A stretch of DNA of 64,000 nt from Hyphomicrobiales bacterium (GTDB lineage Bacteria > Pseudomonadota > Alphaproteobacteria > Rhizobiales > Rhizobiaceae), in the NCBI GenBank assembly GCA_900473175.1, contig UCKM01000029.1, positions 1 through 64,000 of the forward strand. Direction: 5' to 3'. Of the stretch, positions 42,575 to 53,947 are shown piece by piece (position 1 is the stretch's first letter; every line of letters starts with the position of its first letter). The notes below the pieces were generated by a model that saw only the letters and a program-made list of their open reading frames with translations, was not told the origin of the DNA and did no database searches. A program made the position numbers and the translations under genes.

Positions 42575-43525
42575 ATGAAGCTGAAGGATTATGTATGGCC
42601 AGTGATCGGACTGGCCGCCGTCGTGATTTCCGTATGGCTCCTCTACAAGGAACTGCGGAGTATCTCGCTGGATGACGTAATTCACAGCATCTACGCCATT
42701 CCGACGCACCGCTGGGTTCTGGCCGGCCTGTCATCGCTTGCCGCTTATGCCGCGCTTGCCGGCTACGACCGCATTGCGCTTCTGCATCTTCGCCGCAAGA
42801 TTTCCTGGCTGTTCATCGCGCTCTGCTCGTTCACCACCTATGCGCTATCGCACAATATCGGCGCATCTGTCCTCTCCGGAGCCGTCGTTCGATACCGCGC
42901 CTATTCCTCGCAGGGGCTGAGCGGAACCGAAATTGCACTGCTGATCGCCTTCTGTTCATTCACCTTCATGCTTGGCATATTGACGCTAACCGCCTTCGTG
43001 CTTCTGATCGAACCCGAACTGTTGCAGCGGTTCAATACCGACTTGCCGGTTTATGTGGGCTATATCCTCGGCTTCGGCTCGCTGGCGCTGGTGTTGCTCT
43101 ATATCTTTGGCAGCTGGCTGCATTTCAAACCCTTGCACATTCGCCATTTTACGCTGGAGTATCCGCGCCTGACGGTTGTCGCACAGCAACTGATCGTCGG
43201 ACCTCTGGAACTCATCGGCGCCGCGGCGATCATCTATTTCACCCTCCCCGCCGCCGGAAACCCTGGCTTCCTTGTCATCCTCGGCATCTTCCTCGTGTCC
43301 TTTTCCGCCGCGTTGATCTCGCACGCGCCCGGCGGCCTCGGCGTACTGGAACTGGTTTTCCTGACGGGCCTGCCTGACATGAATCATGCGGATGTTCTGG
43401 CGGCACTCATCATTTTCCGCCTGTTCTATCTGTTGATCCCCTTCGCCCTTTCCCTTCTCGTGGTTCTTTATTTCGAACGCTCGCAATTGCTTCTGCGTTG
43501 GTACAAGAAGGACGGCGACAGGTGA
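42575..43525 (+). CDS. YbhN/lysylphosphatidylglycerol synthase-type integral membrane protein
   Basis: This 316-residue membrane protein has about eight hydrophobic segments and the family motif TYALSHNIGASVLSGAVVRYRAYSSQGLSGTE-like region (residues ~88-120), then HAPGGLGVLELVFL. It matches the flippase-like domain of the UPF0104/MprF N-terminal family. The substrate is unknown. Likely cotranscribed with the antiporter. Confidence 0.85.
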   Translation: MKLKDYVWPVIGLAAVVISVWLLYKELRSISLDDVIHSIYAIPTHRWVLAGLSSLAAYAALAGYDRIALLHLRRKISWLFIALCSFTTYALSHNIGASVLSGAVVRYRAYSSQGLSGTEIALLIAFCSFTFMLGILTLTAFVLLIEPELLQRFNTDLPVYVGYILGFGSLALVLLYIFGSWLHFKPLHIRHFTLEYPRLTVVAQQLIVGPLELIGAAAIIYFTLPAAGNPGFLVILGIFLVSFSAALISHAPGGLGVLELVFLTGLPDMNHADVLAALIIFRLFYLLIPFALSLLVVLYFERSQLLLRWYKKDGDR

Positions 43526-43690
43526 CGAGAATCCGGACGGGCGGGATTTCACAATAACGGCAAACGCCGAAAGTAATATTTTCCATATTTCAAAGTCTTT
43601 AGTGCCCTGTTCCTTCAAGGATCAGCGCGACGAACCTATTTTGAGGTCACACTTCAGGAAGTTCCCTTGATTTAAGGAGTGATGGCACCG

Positions 43691-44251
43691 ATGACGACAT
43701 TGATCATTCCAGGATATCGCGGATCCGAAAGCGGCCACTGGCAACGGCAATGGCTGGAGGAAGACGATACCGCGCGTCTCGTGGAACAGGACGATTGGGA
43801 AAATCCAGTCCTGTCGCAATGGCTCTACGTGCTGGAAGCAAAGCTTGCGGAGACCCCCGACGCCATCCTCGTCGCCCATAGCCTCGGCTGCGTTCTGGTG
43901 TCCCACCTTGCCAGCCGCCCCTCTGCCGCGCATGTGGCGGGCGCACTTCTCGTTGCCCCTGCCGATGCCGAGCGCATGGCCACGCAGGATCCGAAATTCC
44001 GCAGCTTCGCGCCCTTGCCGCGCCAAAACCTCGGTTTTCCGTCGATCGTCGTTGCCAGCCGCAACGATCCCTACATGTCGTTCAACAAGGCGCAGGCTTT
44101 GGCCGGCGTCTGGGGATCGGGTTTCGTCGATGTGGAATATGCCGGCCACATAAATGTCGAGAGCGGATTCGGTTCGTGGCCGGACGGCCATATCCTGGCC
44201 AATTCGATGCGCCGGCCACAGGAAGCTTTTCGCACGCAGCGCGCGGCTTGA
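43691..44251 (+). CDS. RBBP9/YdeN-type alpha/beta serine hydrolase
   Basis: This 186-residue protein starts MTTLIIPGYRGSESGHWQRQW, with the nucleophile elbow AHSLG (serine near residue 71), SRNDPYMSF (acid) and the catalytic His in AGHINVESGFG. The start at 43691 is 11 bp after AAGGAG; ATG at 43682 is too close. The natural substrate is unknown. Confidence 0.88.
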   Translation: MTTLIIPGYRGSESGHWQRQWLEEDDTARLVEQDDWENPVLSQWLYVLEAKLAETPDAILVAHSLGCVLVSHLASRPSAAHVAGALLVAPADAERMATQDPKFRSFAPLPRQNLGFPSIVVASRNDPYMSFNKAQALAGVWGSGFVDVEYAGHINVESGFGSWPDGHILANSMRRPQEAFRTQRAA

Positions 44252-44287
44252 TAAGAATAAAGAGGCCCAAACTTAAAATCATAAAGC

Positions 44288-44328
44288 AAAAACCGGCCGG
44301 ATAGGCGCTTGCCTGTCCGGCCGGTTTT
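44288..44328. terminator. Bidirectional terminator between the hydrolase and a convergent small gene
   Basis: AAAACCGGCCGGATAGGC-gctt-GCCTGTCCGGCCGGTTTT is an 18-bp stem with a single mismatch and A/T-rich flanks. It serves the genes converging on it. Confidence 0.9.
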
Positions 44329-44341
44329 CGCATGGCTCACA

Positions 44342-44533
44342 TCACCAGAAGCCGCGGTGCTGCCAGCACCAGAGGAAATCTTCTTCCGTCCAGTTGCGGT
44401 GCTTCTTGGCCGATGCTTCCTCGCAATCCCGCTTGCTGGCATCGTTCCTATTGCGGTCAAGCGTTTCGATCGCGAAAACCTCGCGCCACAAGCGTTCCGC
44501 CCGATTAAAGATGCCTGATACTTCACTGTACAT
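44342..44533 (-). CDS. Small protein of unknown function, 63 residues
   Basis: ATG at 44533 lies 5 bp after GGAGG, so the longer frame from 44617 is rejected. The protein is Trp- and charge-rich (RLWREVFAIETL, HRNWTEEDFLWCWQHRGFW) and soluble. No family recognised; strong ribosome site and conserved-looking hydrophilic/aromatic pattern suggest a real gene. Confidence 0.7.
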   Translation of the reverse strand: MYSEVSGIFNRAERLWREVFAIETLDRNRNDASKRDCEEASAKKHRNWTEEDFLWCWQHRGFW

Positions 44534-44836
44534 TGCGACCTCCATGAAACAATTCGGGTGCAGAGTGCAGTTGCCTTTTGGGTCAACCGATAGCCGATGA
44601 TGACCGCTTGAAATCATTTGTCAACAATCTCTACCAAGTTAATCGTGTATTAAAAGTGTGAACGCACCGTGTGTGGTTCGGGGAGAATCTTAATGAATTA
44701 TTATTTTTCAGCGCCTTACACGTCATTTTTAAGCCATTTCTCCGCCCTAAAAAAACTCACTTTTTTAACGTTTCTACACTAGAAAATATCGCGCGACGGA
44801 CTATGACTGCATGCCAACGGTAGTCAGGCAGAGAAA
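44534..44836. other. 303-bp AT-rich intergenic region
   Basis: This gap is the most AT-rich stretch in this part of the window, with TTAATGAATTATTATTTTTCAGC and CACTTTTTTAACGTTTC near the right end. It must hold the divergent promoters of the small gene at 44342 and the Rrf2 gene. No RNA gene or repeat is evident. Confidence 0.5.
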
Positions 44837-45286
44837 ATGATATCGCAAAAAGCCAAGTACGCACTGCGGGCGCTTGTCGTTCTCGCCAGGGCGGACGCCG
44901 AGAAAGCCCTCTTCATCTCGGACATTGCCGAAGAGCAAAACATTCCGAAGAAGTTCCTTGAACAGATCCTTCTCGATCTGAAGCACCAGGGCATTGTCAT
45001 GAGCCGCCGCGGCAAGATGGGCGGCTACCTGCTGCTCAAGCCAGCCGAGGACATTACCTTCGGCGAGGTGCTGCGTCTCATCGATGGCCCGATCGCTCCC
45101 CTGCCATGCCTCAGCAAAATTGCCTATCGCCGCTGCGAGGATTGCCAGAGTGAGGAGACGTGCGAAATCCGCCACGTCTTCAACGAAGTCGCCAATGTGA
45201 CGCGCGGCGTTCTCGACAAGACAACAATTGCCGACTGCCTTGTGTACGGCGCAAACGGCAAGGTAGCGGCGATGCTCGATAGCTGA
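44837..45286 (+). CDS. Rrf2-family transcriptional regulator
   Basis: This 149-residue regulator begins MISQKAKYALRALVVLARA with the winged helix (NIPKKFLEQILLDLK) and has cysteines C91, C100, C103 and C109 near the C-terminus that suit an iron-sulfur sensor like those of RirA/NsrR relatives. Targets are unknown; it converges with thiG and is probably not related to it. The four cysteines are unevenly spaced compared with IscR. Confidence 0.88.
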   Translation: MISQKAKYALRALVVLARADAEKALFISDIAEEQNIPKKFLEQILLDLKHQGIVMSRRGKMGGYLLLKPAEDITFGEVLRLIDGPIAPLPCLSKIAYRRCEDCQSEETCEIRHVFNEVANVTRGVLDKTTIADCLVYGANGKVAAMLDS

Positions 45287-45318
45287 GGATCATTTCCTCA
45301 ACTTGGGTACCGCACGTC

Positions 45319-46092
45319 TTATGTAAACACCGCCCTGCCGATCACCGGCGTCGAGGGCACCGCCACATCGCGCGGCTCCAGCATGCCGGCATGACAGGCC
45401 GCATGCCCGGCCTCGCTCGCCATGGCAAAAGCACGAGCCATGGCCACCGGATCACCGGCCTTCGCGACAGCCGTGTTGAGGAGGATCGCTTCGAACCCGA
45501 GTTCCATGACTGTCGCCGCATGCGATGGCCGGCCGAGGCCAGCATCGATGATCATGGGAACGTCCGGAAAATGTCCGCGCAACGAGCGCAATGCGTGCGT
45601 GTTCAGCGGACCCTGAGCCGAACCGATCGGTGCGCACCAGGGCATCAATACCTCACAACCCGCGTCGAGCAGGCGCTCCGCGACGATCAGGTCATCCGTC
45701 GTATAGGGAAAGACCTTGAACCCCTCATCCGACAATACACGGGCGGCCTCGACCAGCGCGAAGACATCCGGCTGCAGCGTGTCGTGATTGCCGATGACTT
45801 CGAGTTTGATCCAGTCGGTCGCGAATAGATCACGCGCCATCTGGGCCGTCAAAACCGCTTCTTTCGCCGTGTGGCATCCCGCCGTGTTCGGCAGCACATG
45901 GACATCCAGCGACCGGATGATGGACCAGAATCCGTCACCGGATCTGCCGCCTGCCGTTTCCCGCCGCAACGACACGGTGACAATTTGTGTGCCTGAAGCC
46001 TTGATCGCATCGAGCAGGATCGAAGGCGATGGATATTGGGCGGTGCCAAGCAGCAGGCGCGATGAGAGTTGCTTATTATAGAGGGTAAGCAC
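45319..46092 (-). CDS. thiG: Thiazole synthase
   Basis: This 257-residue TIM barrel makes the thiazole phosphate of thiamine from 1-deoxyxylulose 5-phosphate, dehydroglycine and ThiS-thiocarboxylate. The Schiff-base lysine is K96 in [16 protein letters not shown] and GSAQGPLN also fit. It is last of the thi genes here and is separated from thiS by 254 bp that include a repeat. thiE, which often follows, is not present. Confidence 0.94.
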   Translation of the reverse strand: MLTLYNKQLSSRLLLGTAQYPSPSILLDAIKASGTQIVTVSLRRETAGGRSGDGFWSIIRSLDVHVLPNTAGCHTAKEAVLTAQMARDLFATDWIKLEVIGNHDTLQPDVFALVEAARVLSDEGFKVFPYTTDDLIVAERLLDAGCEVLMPWCAPIGSAQGPLNTHALRSLRGHFPDVPMIIDAGLGRPSHAATVMELGFEAILLNTAVAKAGDPVAMARAFAMASEAGHAACHAGMLEPRDVAVPSTPVIGRAVFT

Positions 46093-46151
46093 GATGGCAC
46101 CTCCCCGATATTATCGCATATGGAAGAACGTGGCGCAGTGAGCGGCGCCAT

Positions 46152-46200
46152 TCACCCTCCCCCAACGTGGGGAGGGTCGACGCGAAGCGGCGGGGTGGGG
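46152..46200. repeat. GC-rich repeat between thiS and thiG
   Basis: ACCCTCCCCCAACGTGGGGAGGGT forms a 10-bp stem with a 4-base loop and is followed by CGACGCGAAGCGGCGGGGTGGGGG. Similar CCCTCCCC...GGGGAGGG units are seen at 54330-54503. Such elements are scattered in Rhizobiales genomes. It splits the thi operon, leaving expression of thiG uncertain. Confidence 0.75.
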
Positions 46201-46346
46201 GAAATATCGGGATGATGCCCTCAACACCGAGCCTGTTGCCGGATCCGGCCCCCGCTGGGGAAAGGTAAGCCGAGGCCCGGATTGCCCTATTCACATATGC
46301 GGTTGCCTTGCCGGAGGGTGCCACGACGCAATGGAACTTGAGCATG

Positions 46347-46544
46347 CTACCCTCCTTGCTTTGGTGTGAGGATCTCGATGCGGTCACCGTCCTGCAGAAG
46401 GCATTCTCGTCGCTCCGCGGCCCTTACCAACTCATTGTTCACTGCAGTCGCAAGCCATTCCCCCTCGAACTCCAGTTCGATCATCAAACCGTCGAGGGAC
46501 TGCGCCGAGACCTGATGCGGTTCGCCGTTGACGATAAGCTTCAT
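46347..46544 (-). CDS. thiS: Sulfur carrier protein ThiS
   Basis: This 65-residue ubiquitin-like protein begins MKLIVNGEPHQVSAQSL and ends in the required GG (TPKQGG) for adenylation and thiocarboxylation. It overlaps thiO by 4 bp at its start (ATGA). It supplies sulfur for ThiG. Confidence 0.93.
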   Translation of the reverse strand: MKLIVNGEPHQVSAQSLDGLMIELEFEGEWLATAVNNELVRAAERRECLLQDGDRIEILTPKQGG

Positions 46545-47509
46545 GGCGTCCTGTTCCTTTCATCCAAAATCATGTCGGCCGCCTGCTGCGCCATTGCCGG
46601 TGCAAGCAGGAACCCATGGCGATAAAGTCCATTAATGGCGATCGTCCTGCCCTCACGAACCACGCGCGGCAGATTGTCGGGATAGGCGGGGCGAACACCG
46701 GTCCCCGTCTCGATGATCTCCGCCTCGCCGAATGCCGGGTGCAGACCATAGGCCGCGTTGAGGAGTTCCATCATCGACCGCGCGGTGATCGGCCCCGTCG
46801 CATCGCTCTCGATCATGGTCGCACCGACCATAAACGTATGATCGCCCCGAGGCACGATATAGACCGGAAAGCGCGGATGGATGAGCCGGACAGGCCGCGA
46901 CAGCGAAACGTCCGACGTTCGCAGCAGAAGCATTTCCCCGCGCACGCCGCGTATGGCCTTATCCGGCGTGGAACGGCCAATGCACTCGATTATCCAATCG
47001 AATCGCGTCGAATCGTATTGGGATAGATCGGTCTCGAATGAGACGCCGGAAGCAGCAAGCTTCGCCGCCAGACTTACCAGCACATGCCGCGGATCAAGGT
47101 GCGCTTCCGTCGCAAAGAACAATCCCTTGCGAAAGCGCGCTCCAAGATCCGGCTCCAGCGTGGCAATCGATTCTTCCCCAACCCGCTCGAAACCAGTGGT
47201 GCGGGAAGCAAAACGGTCGAGTTCCTTTGCGTCGCGCACCGGTGCAAGCACCAGCGTCCCATTGCGCAATACGCAGCCCGGAAGCGCGGCCTCCCACCAA
47301 TCAGCCGCGCGCAAGCCGAGTTCGACAACCGGCTGCTCGGCGCTTTCCCGCTCGCAATAGGGAGCGAGCATGCCGCCCGCATACCACGAGGCCGCGGCAC
47401 GTCCGCCGCCCCGCCACGGATCGGCGACCGTAACGCGCAAACCGCGCGCGGCCAGCTCGTGAGCAGCCGCAAGGCCGGCAACGCCGGCCCCTTTGACGAG
47501 TACCTCCAT
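46541..47509 (-). CDS. thiO: Glycine oxidase ThiO
   Basis: This 322-residue FAD-dependent amine oxidase starts with KGAGVAGLAAAHELAARG (residues 6-23) and ends GLYRHGFLLAPAMA. It oxidises glycine to iminoacetate for thiazole synthesis in aerobes. It lies between thiC and thiS in the operon. Confidence 0.93.
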   Translation of the reverse strand: MEVLVKGAGVAGLAAAHELAARGLRVTVADPWRGGGRAAASWYAGGMLAPYCERESAEQPVVELGLRAADWWEAALPGCVLRNGTLVLAPVRDAKELDRFASRTTGFERVGEESIATLEPDLGARFRKGLFFATEAHLDPRHVLVSLAAKLAASGVSFETDLSQYDSTRFDWIIECIGRSTPDKAIRGVRGEMLLLRTSDVSLSRPVRLIHPRFPVYIVPRGDHTFMVGATMIESDATGPITARSMMELLNAAYGLHPAFGEAEIIETGTGVRPAYPDNLPRVVREGRTIAINGLYRHGFLLAPAMAQQAADMILDERNRTP

Positions 47510-47513
47510 CCGG

Positions 47514-49358
<1,845 letters not shown>

Positions 49359-49497
49359 TCAAACAGCCGCAGCGTCGTTAAATCCTGAATAAACGACGCC
49401 GCGAGCGCGGAAACCCAGTTCTGTGCCGGAAGGATGAAAGGAGTTCGCGAGCCCGAACAGGAATCAAGAGCCAATTGGCCCGCGAAAACATTTGCAC

Positions 49498-49596
49498 CGT
49501 CCCTACGCCAGTATGAACTGGATCAGGTTCAACGGGTCACTGCGCTTGCTCAAAGCCAGCAGTATCTCAGCCCCTTGTCGGGACTCCCCTGGTGAA
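49498..49596 (-). promoter_or_regulatory. TPP riboswitch (THI element)
   Basis: Read on the minus strand, the sequence runs GGGGAGTCCCGACAAGGGGCTGAGAT, then after a variable stem GAACCTGATCCAGTTCATACTGGCGTAGGGA, which are the two conserved halves of the TPP aptamer (each motif quoted here in part). It lies 179 nt before thiC. It should switch off the operon when thiamine pyrophosphate is plentiful. Confidence 0.97.
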
Positions 49597-49692
49597 TGGT
49601 TCTAAGAGAGCCGCCCGCGACGCTCTTGTCAAGCGGGCGACTGCGTCATCAGCCGCGCAGCGGCTCCAGTGCTGTTGCTTCGCGCAAAACGA

Positions 49693-49721
49693 AACCCGCC
49701 CCGGCGCAGGCCGTGCGGGTT
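49693..49721 (-). terminator. Terminator after rpsU
   Basis: On the minus strand AACCCGC and GCGGGTT flank a GC-rich loop and are followed by TCGTTTTGC. It is 39 bp after the rpsU stop. Confidence 0.75.
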
Positions 49722-49760
49722 CTGTCGCGTTCCGAAACAACCGGCAAAACCGGTCGAGGA

Positions 49761-50042
49761 TTATCTGTTGTTGTTGAAATCGCCGCCGGCGGCGCCATTG
49801 CCGTTCGGACGGACCCGTTCCTTCTTCTTCGGACCGGGCAAGAGACCTTCGCGCTGAGCCTGTTTGCGGGCAGCCTTGCGGGCGCGGCTCACGGCTTCAG
49901 CTTTTTCACGCACACGGCGCTCGGATGGCTTTTCAAATGCCTGGCGCGCCTTCATTTCGCGGAAGAGACCCTCCCGCTGCATCTTCTTTTTCAGGACCCG
50001 CAGGGCCTGTTCAACGTTGTTATCGCGGACGAGTACTTGCAA
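49761..50042 (-). CDS. rpsU: 30S ribosomal protein S21
   Basis: This 93-residue protein begins [25 protein letters not shown], as in rhizobial S21, with a long basic tail ([12 protein letters not shown]). The start is a TTG at 50042, preceded by AAGGA with five bases between; the only nearby ATG (50057-50059) is out of frame. S21 helps initiate translation. Confidence 0.94.
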   Translation of the reverse strand: MQVLVRDNNVEQALRVLKKKMQREGLFREMKARQAFEKPSERRVREKAEAVSRARKAARKQAQREGLLPGPKKKERVRPNGNGAAGGDFNNNR

Positions 50043-50293
50043 TCGTTTTCCTTACCCATGCTTGCCTCGCCTTGCACACCGAGGAATGGTCACAATCAGA
50101 CAAGCGTTTGAAGAATTGCCCCAGCGGCAATCCGGAGAAGCGCGGACTTTATGCATTTCCGCGCCAAAAATCCAGTGTACCCAAGTAATTTACTCGGGTT
50201 TTCTTGCAGCTCCAGGTGCTATTCTCACCATTTGGACCACGCAAGCCAGCATTGTGCGGGCAACCATCACACCTGAAAGCTGCCCGGCACGAA

Positions 50294-50638
50294 TCAGATA
50301 GCCGCCGTGATGATGATCTCGACCTTGTATTCCGGCGTCGCAAGCTTGGCTTCGCCTGTCGCCCTGGCAGGTGAATTGGCCGGGTCGACCCATGCATCCC
50401 AGACCGCGTTCATCTCGCCGAAATCCTTCATGTCGTCGAGCCAGATGATAGCCTGCAACAGCTTCGACTTGTCGGTCCCGGCTTCCTTGAGCAGGCGATC
50501 GACTGCAGCGAGAACATCCTTCGTCTGTTCCGTCACGCTCTTGCCGGGTCCACCGACCTGGCCGGCGAGATAGACCGTGTTGCCATGTATAACGGCCTGG
50601 CTCATGCGCGGACCAACTTCAATACGGCGAATGCTCAT
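50294..50638 (-). CDS. RidA-family protein
   Basis: This 114-residue protein belongs to the YjgF/YER057c/UK114 family (YLAGQVGG, DKSKLLQAIIWLDDMKDF), here with the C-terminal EYKVEIIITAAI. Canonical RidA hydrolyses 2-aminoacrylate enamines; this one lacks some of the usual residues near the end (R-x-x-V-E-V replaced by YKVEIII), so it may be a subfamily with a different substrate. Confidence 0.85.
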   Translation of the reverse strand: MSIRRIEVGPRMSQAVIHGNTVYLAGQVGGPGKSVTEQTKDVLAAVDRLLKEAGTDKSKLLQAIIWLDDMKDFGEMNAVWDAWVDPANSPARATGEAKLATPEYKVEIIITAAI

Positions 50639-50690
50639 GGAAAGTCTCCTCTAGCGTTTGCGGACAGGCGGAATCTGCCCTGCGTGCATG

Positions 50691-50716
50691 AAAAAAGGGC
50701 CGTGCGGCCCTTTTTT
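50691..50716. terminator. Strong terminator after tRNA-Lys
   Basis: AAAAAAGGGCC-gtgc-GGCCCTTTTTT is an 11-bp stem ending in six T on either strand. It is placed 9 bp after the tRNA (minus strand) and can also stop transcripts from the other side. Confidence 0.94.
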
Positions 50717-50724
50717 CAAAAGAA

Positions 50725-50800
<76 letters not shown>

Positions 50801-50915
50801 GTCAGCCGCTTTGACGACCGAAAGTGAGGGCTCTATAACGGGGCAAATCTTGCCTGTCCAGCCCTTCTTGAAAACTTTATGACGGCTGCCAACAAGAACA
50901 ATGCCAAGTTGAACG

Positions 50916-51833
50916 TCATACAAAAAGCCGGCCCTCGGCGATCTTGACCGCCGAGCCGCCAATGCGCCCACCGGTCAGCTTCTGATCGGTGATGTCGAGT
51001 TCCAGCTGCAGGTGCGACGGCCTGCCCATTTCATGCCCTTGTTCGATCGACAGACGCAGTATCCCGTCGAGGGGCTTGTCGAATGCATGGATGGCGCCGG
51101 CAAAGGCGGCAGTCGCTGATCCCGTGGCGGGGTCTTCATAGGTGCCCTCGTCACTGACGAACATGCGTGAATGAAAGTGCCTGTCGTGCAGGATCGTCTC
51201 GCGGCAATAGCAGTAAACAGGTAGCTGGCGATGCCCGATCATCGGCGCCGCATCCTTCATCGCGATCTGGTTGATGCGTATCCGTTCTGCTGCCTCCAGC
51301 CCATGAACTGGTACCAGAAGAAACGGTACGCCGGCATCCCAGATACTTGGGATGTGGTTCTCGAAGCCGATTTCCCTCGGCTCCAGCCGCAGCGCGTTGG
51401 CGAGCGCGATCCTGTCAAATCGGTATTCAATCTCCACGGGCAGTTTCGGCAGGTCGAATTCGGCAAATGCGCTCGTCGCGCCCAGCCTGACGCCGCATCG
51501 CACCGGGCCGACCTGTTCCTCAAGGATGATCAAGGCATCCTGATCGTCCTCAACGTTTCCGAAACGCCGCTGTGCCAGCGCCACCGCGGTTCCAACCGTC
51601 GGATGCCCGGCAAATGGCATCTCGTAGTCAGGCGTGAATATTCTCGCCCAGGCCGTGTGTGCCGGGCTCTTTGCGGGCAGGACAAAGACCGTCTCGGACA
51701 GGTTGAACTCCCTGGCGATGCGTTGCATCGCCGCGTCGTCGAGGCCCCCGGCGTCGTGGACAATCGCCAGTGGATTGCCCGTCAACACCTTATCGGTGAA
51801 AACGTCGTAAACCTCATAGGTCCGGCCAGTCAT
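50916..51833 (-). CDS. PhzF-family isomerase/epimerase-like protein
   Basis: This 305-residue protein begins MTGRTYEVYDVFTDKVLTGNPLAIV and has the catalytic glutamate in NLSETVF and the GHPTVGTA and DPATGSATAAF motifs of the PhzF fold. Members catalyse isomerisations of diverse small molecules; no phenazine genes are present. Substrate unknown. Confidence 0.9.
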   Translation of the reverse strand: MTGRTYEVYDVFTDKVLTGNPLAIVHDAGGLDDAAMQRIAREFNLSETVFVLPAKSPAHTAWARIFTPDYEMPFAGHPTVGTAVALAQRRFGNVEDDQDALIILEEQVGPVRCGVRLGATSAFAEFDLPKLPVEIEYRFDRIALANALRLEPREIGFENHIPSIWDAGVPFLLVPVHGLEAAERIRINQIAMKDAAPMIGHRQLPVYCYCRETILHDRHFHSRMFVSDEGTYEDPATGSATAAFAGAIHAFDKPLDGILRLSIEQGHEMGRPSHLQLELDITDQKLTGGRIGGSAVKIAEGRLFV

Positions 51834-51963
51834 CTGCTTGCTCCCACACGATTTCCGCAGAAATTAGAGCATGGCCTCACTTGTTCAAGTCAAAGCTTGT
51901 GACCGTTACATTTATGGCAAGACCGCAATGCTTGCGCCAATACTACGCCAGAGGCGTATAAGC

Positions 51964-52689
51964 TCAAGCTTGCCTTGCCGTAACCTCAAAATGCCAGTCA
52001 GCAAAGGTGCGGAAGGTCGGCGGCGTCGCCTCATCCATTTCTCCGGCGGCGGCAATCGCGGTAATGTCGTCAAGTTCGGAATCGACCTCCGAAGCAATAT
52101 GCAATCGAATGCGGCCGAGCAATTCGGCGGCGCTCGCATCGAAATAATGGCGGCGAAACAGCGCGATGCTCCGGTTGACGGTCACGAGATGGATATCCTC
52201 GTCGCGGCGCATCGCCTTTGAAAGGTCGACGCCCGTCTCCTCTTCGACTTCGCGCAGCATATTGCCATCAATGTCGATATGGTCCCCTACCACATCGTCC
52301 TCGTCGAAGGAGCCGGCCGGAAAATAGATACGGCCCGCTGCCGAGGTAGAAGGGGCCATGCGCCCGGCGATGAGCCTGTTGTCGCCCGAAACGATGACGC
52401 CGACGCCGAAAATATGCCAGGGCTTTGCGGCCGAATGATCGGCTTTCCAGTGCATCATCGTCGCAAAGCGGGTGCGGTGGTAGCGCGCGTTGAACGCACC
52501 ACCAGTCACGCCGGCTTCCTCGGCCATGAAGAACGGGCCATTGAATAGCGCCGGATTGGCACCCCGCGCCTTTCGCCAATAGGCCTCGATTCCGTCTCCG
52601 TGCTCTATCGCATATTGCAGGGGCGCTGCATCGATGCGCACGGTGGCGCTGCGCAGCGGAAGCACCTGGCCTTCGGGGATATCATGCAT
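51964..52689 (-). CDS. Nudix hydrolase
   Basis: This 241-residue protein carries a Nudix box with REVEEETGV after an enlarged loop (AGSFDEDDVVGDHIDIDG). It should hydrolyse nucleoside diphosphate-linked compounds with Mg2+. It lies 3 bp downstream of the EEP phosphatase gene and is probably cotranscribed with it. The long N-terminal region (~100 residues) before the box is not recognised. Confidence 0.86.
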   Translation of the reverse strand: MHDIPEGQVLPLRSATVRIDAAPLQYAIEHGDGIEAYWRKARGANPALFNGPFFMAEEAGVTGGAFNARYHRTRFATMMHWKADHSAAKPWHIFGVGVIVSGDNRLIAGRMAPSTSAAGRIYFPAGSFDEDDVVGDHIDIDGNMLREVEEETGVDLSKAMRRDEDIHLVTVNRSIALFRRHYFDASAAELLGRIRLHIASEVDSELDDITAIAAAGEMDEATPPTFRTFADWHFEVTARQA

Positions 52690-52692
52690 TTC

Positions 52693-53808
52693 TCAAACCA
52701 TATCGAGAGTGACGGCGACGGGACAATGGTCGCTGGCTTTCGGCCGGTCCCAGCCAGTGCGGGGAAAGAGCTCGACCTTCTGGCCGGGCGGAAAGATGGT
52801 CCGGTGCGGTTGCCCGCCGCGGATAATGTCGGGCACTGCGCCGCCATTTGTCCGCGCCAGCGCCGGGGATGCCAGGATATAGTCGAGCTGGCACAGGTGC
52901 CGTTCCTCCGGGCCGCGCGTGTGATAGAGCGTCCAGCGATCCATCGCCGGCCGGCGCTCGATGAGGTTTTCGCAAAACCCGCCTTCCAGCAGGATATCCA
53001 CGCTGCTCACCGGCTCGCTCACCGGCGCAAATGTGTACCCGGCGAGCGAATCGCCGCCGATCACAACCCGCTCCCGATAATCGTTGAAATCGCCGCAGAT
53101 CACCCAGTGCTTGTCGGCCGAACCGCCTGCTTGAGCGAATTTCATGTCGATGATCCGCCGCACCGCTTTTGCCTCGGCGATCCGCACCGGCATGGTCGAA
53201 GCGCGCCCGTCGAGCCCGTTGCGCGGCGAGCCCATCGACTTGAAATGGCAGACGAACAGGGTCAGCGGCCTGCCGGCTATGCGCACGTCGATCTCGAGAC
53301 AATCGCGCTTGAAGATGCGTTCATGCGGCTCGATGCCGACCAGCGCCAGCTGCGGGTCATAGATCCCGAAATCCGTATAGGTCACGTGGGCGTGGCTAGT
53401 CATGGCGACGAATTCGATCGGCTCCCCATGGCGGGTCTGATCGCGCATCAGGACGGCCACGTCGATGCCGCGGCTGTCATTGCCCTCGACCATATATTTG
53501 TGGCGATAGCCTTCGCCCACCATCTTGAACAGATAGCCGAACTCGAAGGCGCTCAGCGCATTGATATTGTCGACCTCCTGCAGGCAGAGAATATCCGCAT
53601 GCGTCTCGGCAATGGCGAGTGCCGTCAGCTGGCGGGTATCATCTGCATGCGCGATGGTCCGTGCCTGCTCCAGGAGCCGGTATTGCGCCTCATCCTGAAT
53701 CTGGAAGAGCTGCAGCGTCCGGTCTTTGTTGAGATTGTTTTTGAATCCCGAATAGTCGAAACGGTTCATCAGGTTCTCGACGTTGAATGTGGCAATGCGG
53801 ACGGACAT
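52693..53808 (-). CDS. Endonuclease/exonuclease/phosphatase family protein
   Basis: This 371-residue protein has the EEP metal motifs: ATFNVENL, CLQEVDN, VCHFKSMG, GDFND and SDHCPV. Such enzymes cut phosphodiester or phosphate bonds in nucleic acids or lipids. No signal peptide is seen, so it is cytosolic. The substrate is not evident. Confidence 0.88.
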   Translation of the reverse strand: MSVRIATFNVENLMNRFDYSGFKNNLNKDRTLQLFQIQDEAQYRLLEQARTIAHADDTRQLTALAIAETHADILCLQEVDNINALSAFEFGYLFKMVGEGYRHKYMVEGNDSRGIDVAVLMRDQTRHGEPIEFVAMTSHAHVTYTDFGIYDPQLALVGIEPHERIFKRDCLEIDVRIAGRPLTLFVCHFKSMGSPRNGLDGRASTMPVRIAEAKAVRRIIDMKFAQAGGSADKHWVICGDFNDYRERVVIGGDSLAGYTFAPVSEPVSSVDILLEGGFCENLIERRPAMDRWTLYHTRGPEERHLCQLDYILASPALARTNGGAVPDIIRGGQPHRTIFPPGQKVELFPRTGWDRPKASDHCPVAVTLDMV

Positions 53809-53947
53809 GCGAGACTCGAGCGTTTGAAACTATCTGCCGGTAAACGACGTTGCTGGACAGAACCTAGCCGCAATGGCGCAGCGCGACCAGTGGCGATAGC
53901 ACCGGCAAGCACCTATATTGAACCACGACACGTAGAGACATTTGACC

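Noticed and set aside
46076-46387. 103-codon frame between thiS and thiG
   Set aside because: It reads through the repeat element and overlaps both genes; the composition is repeat-derived.
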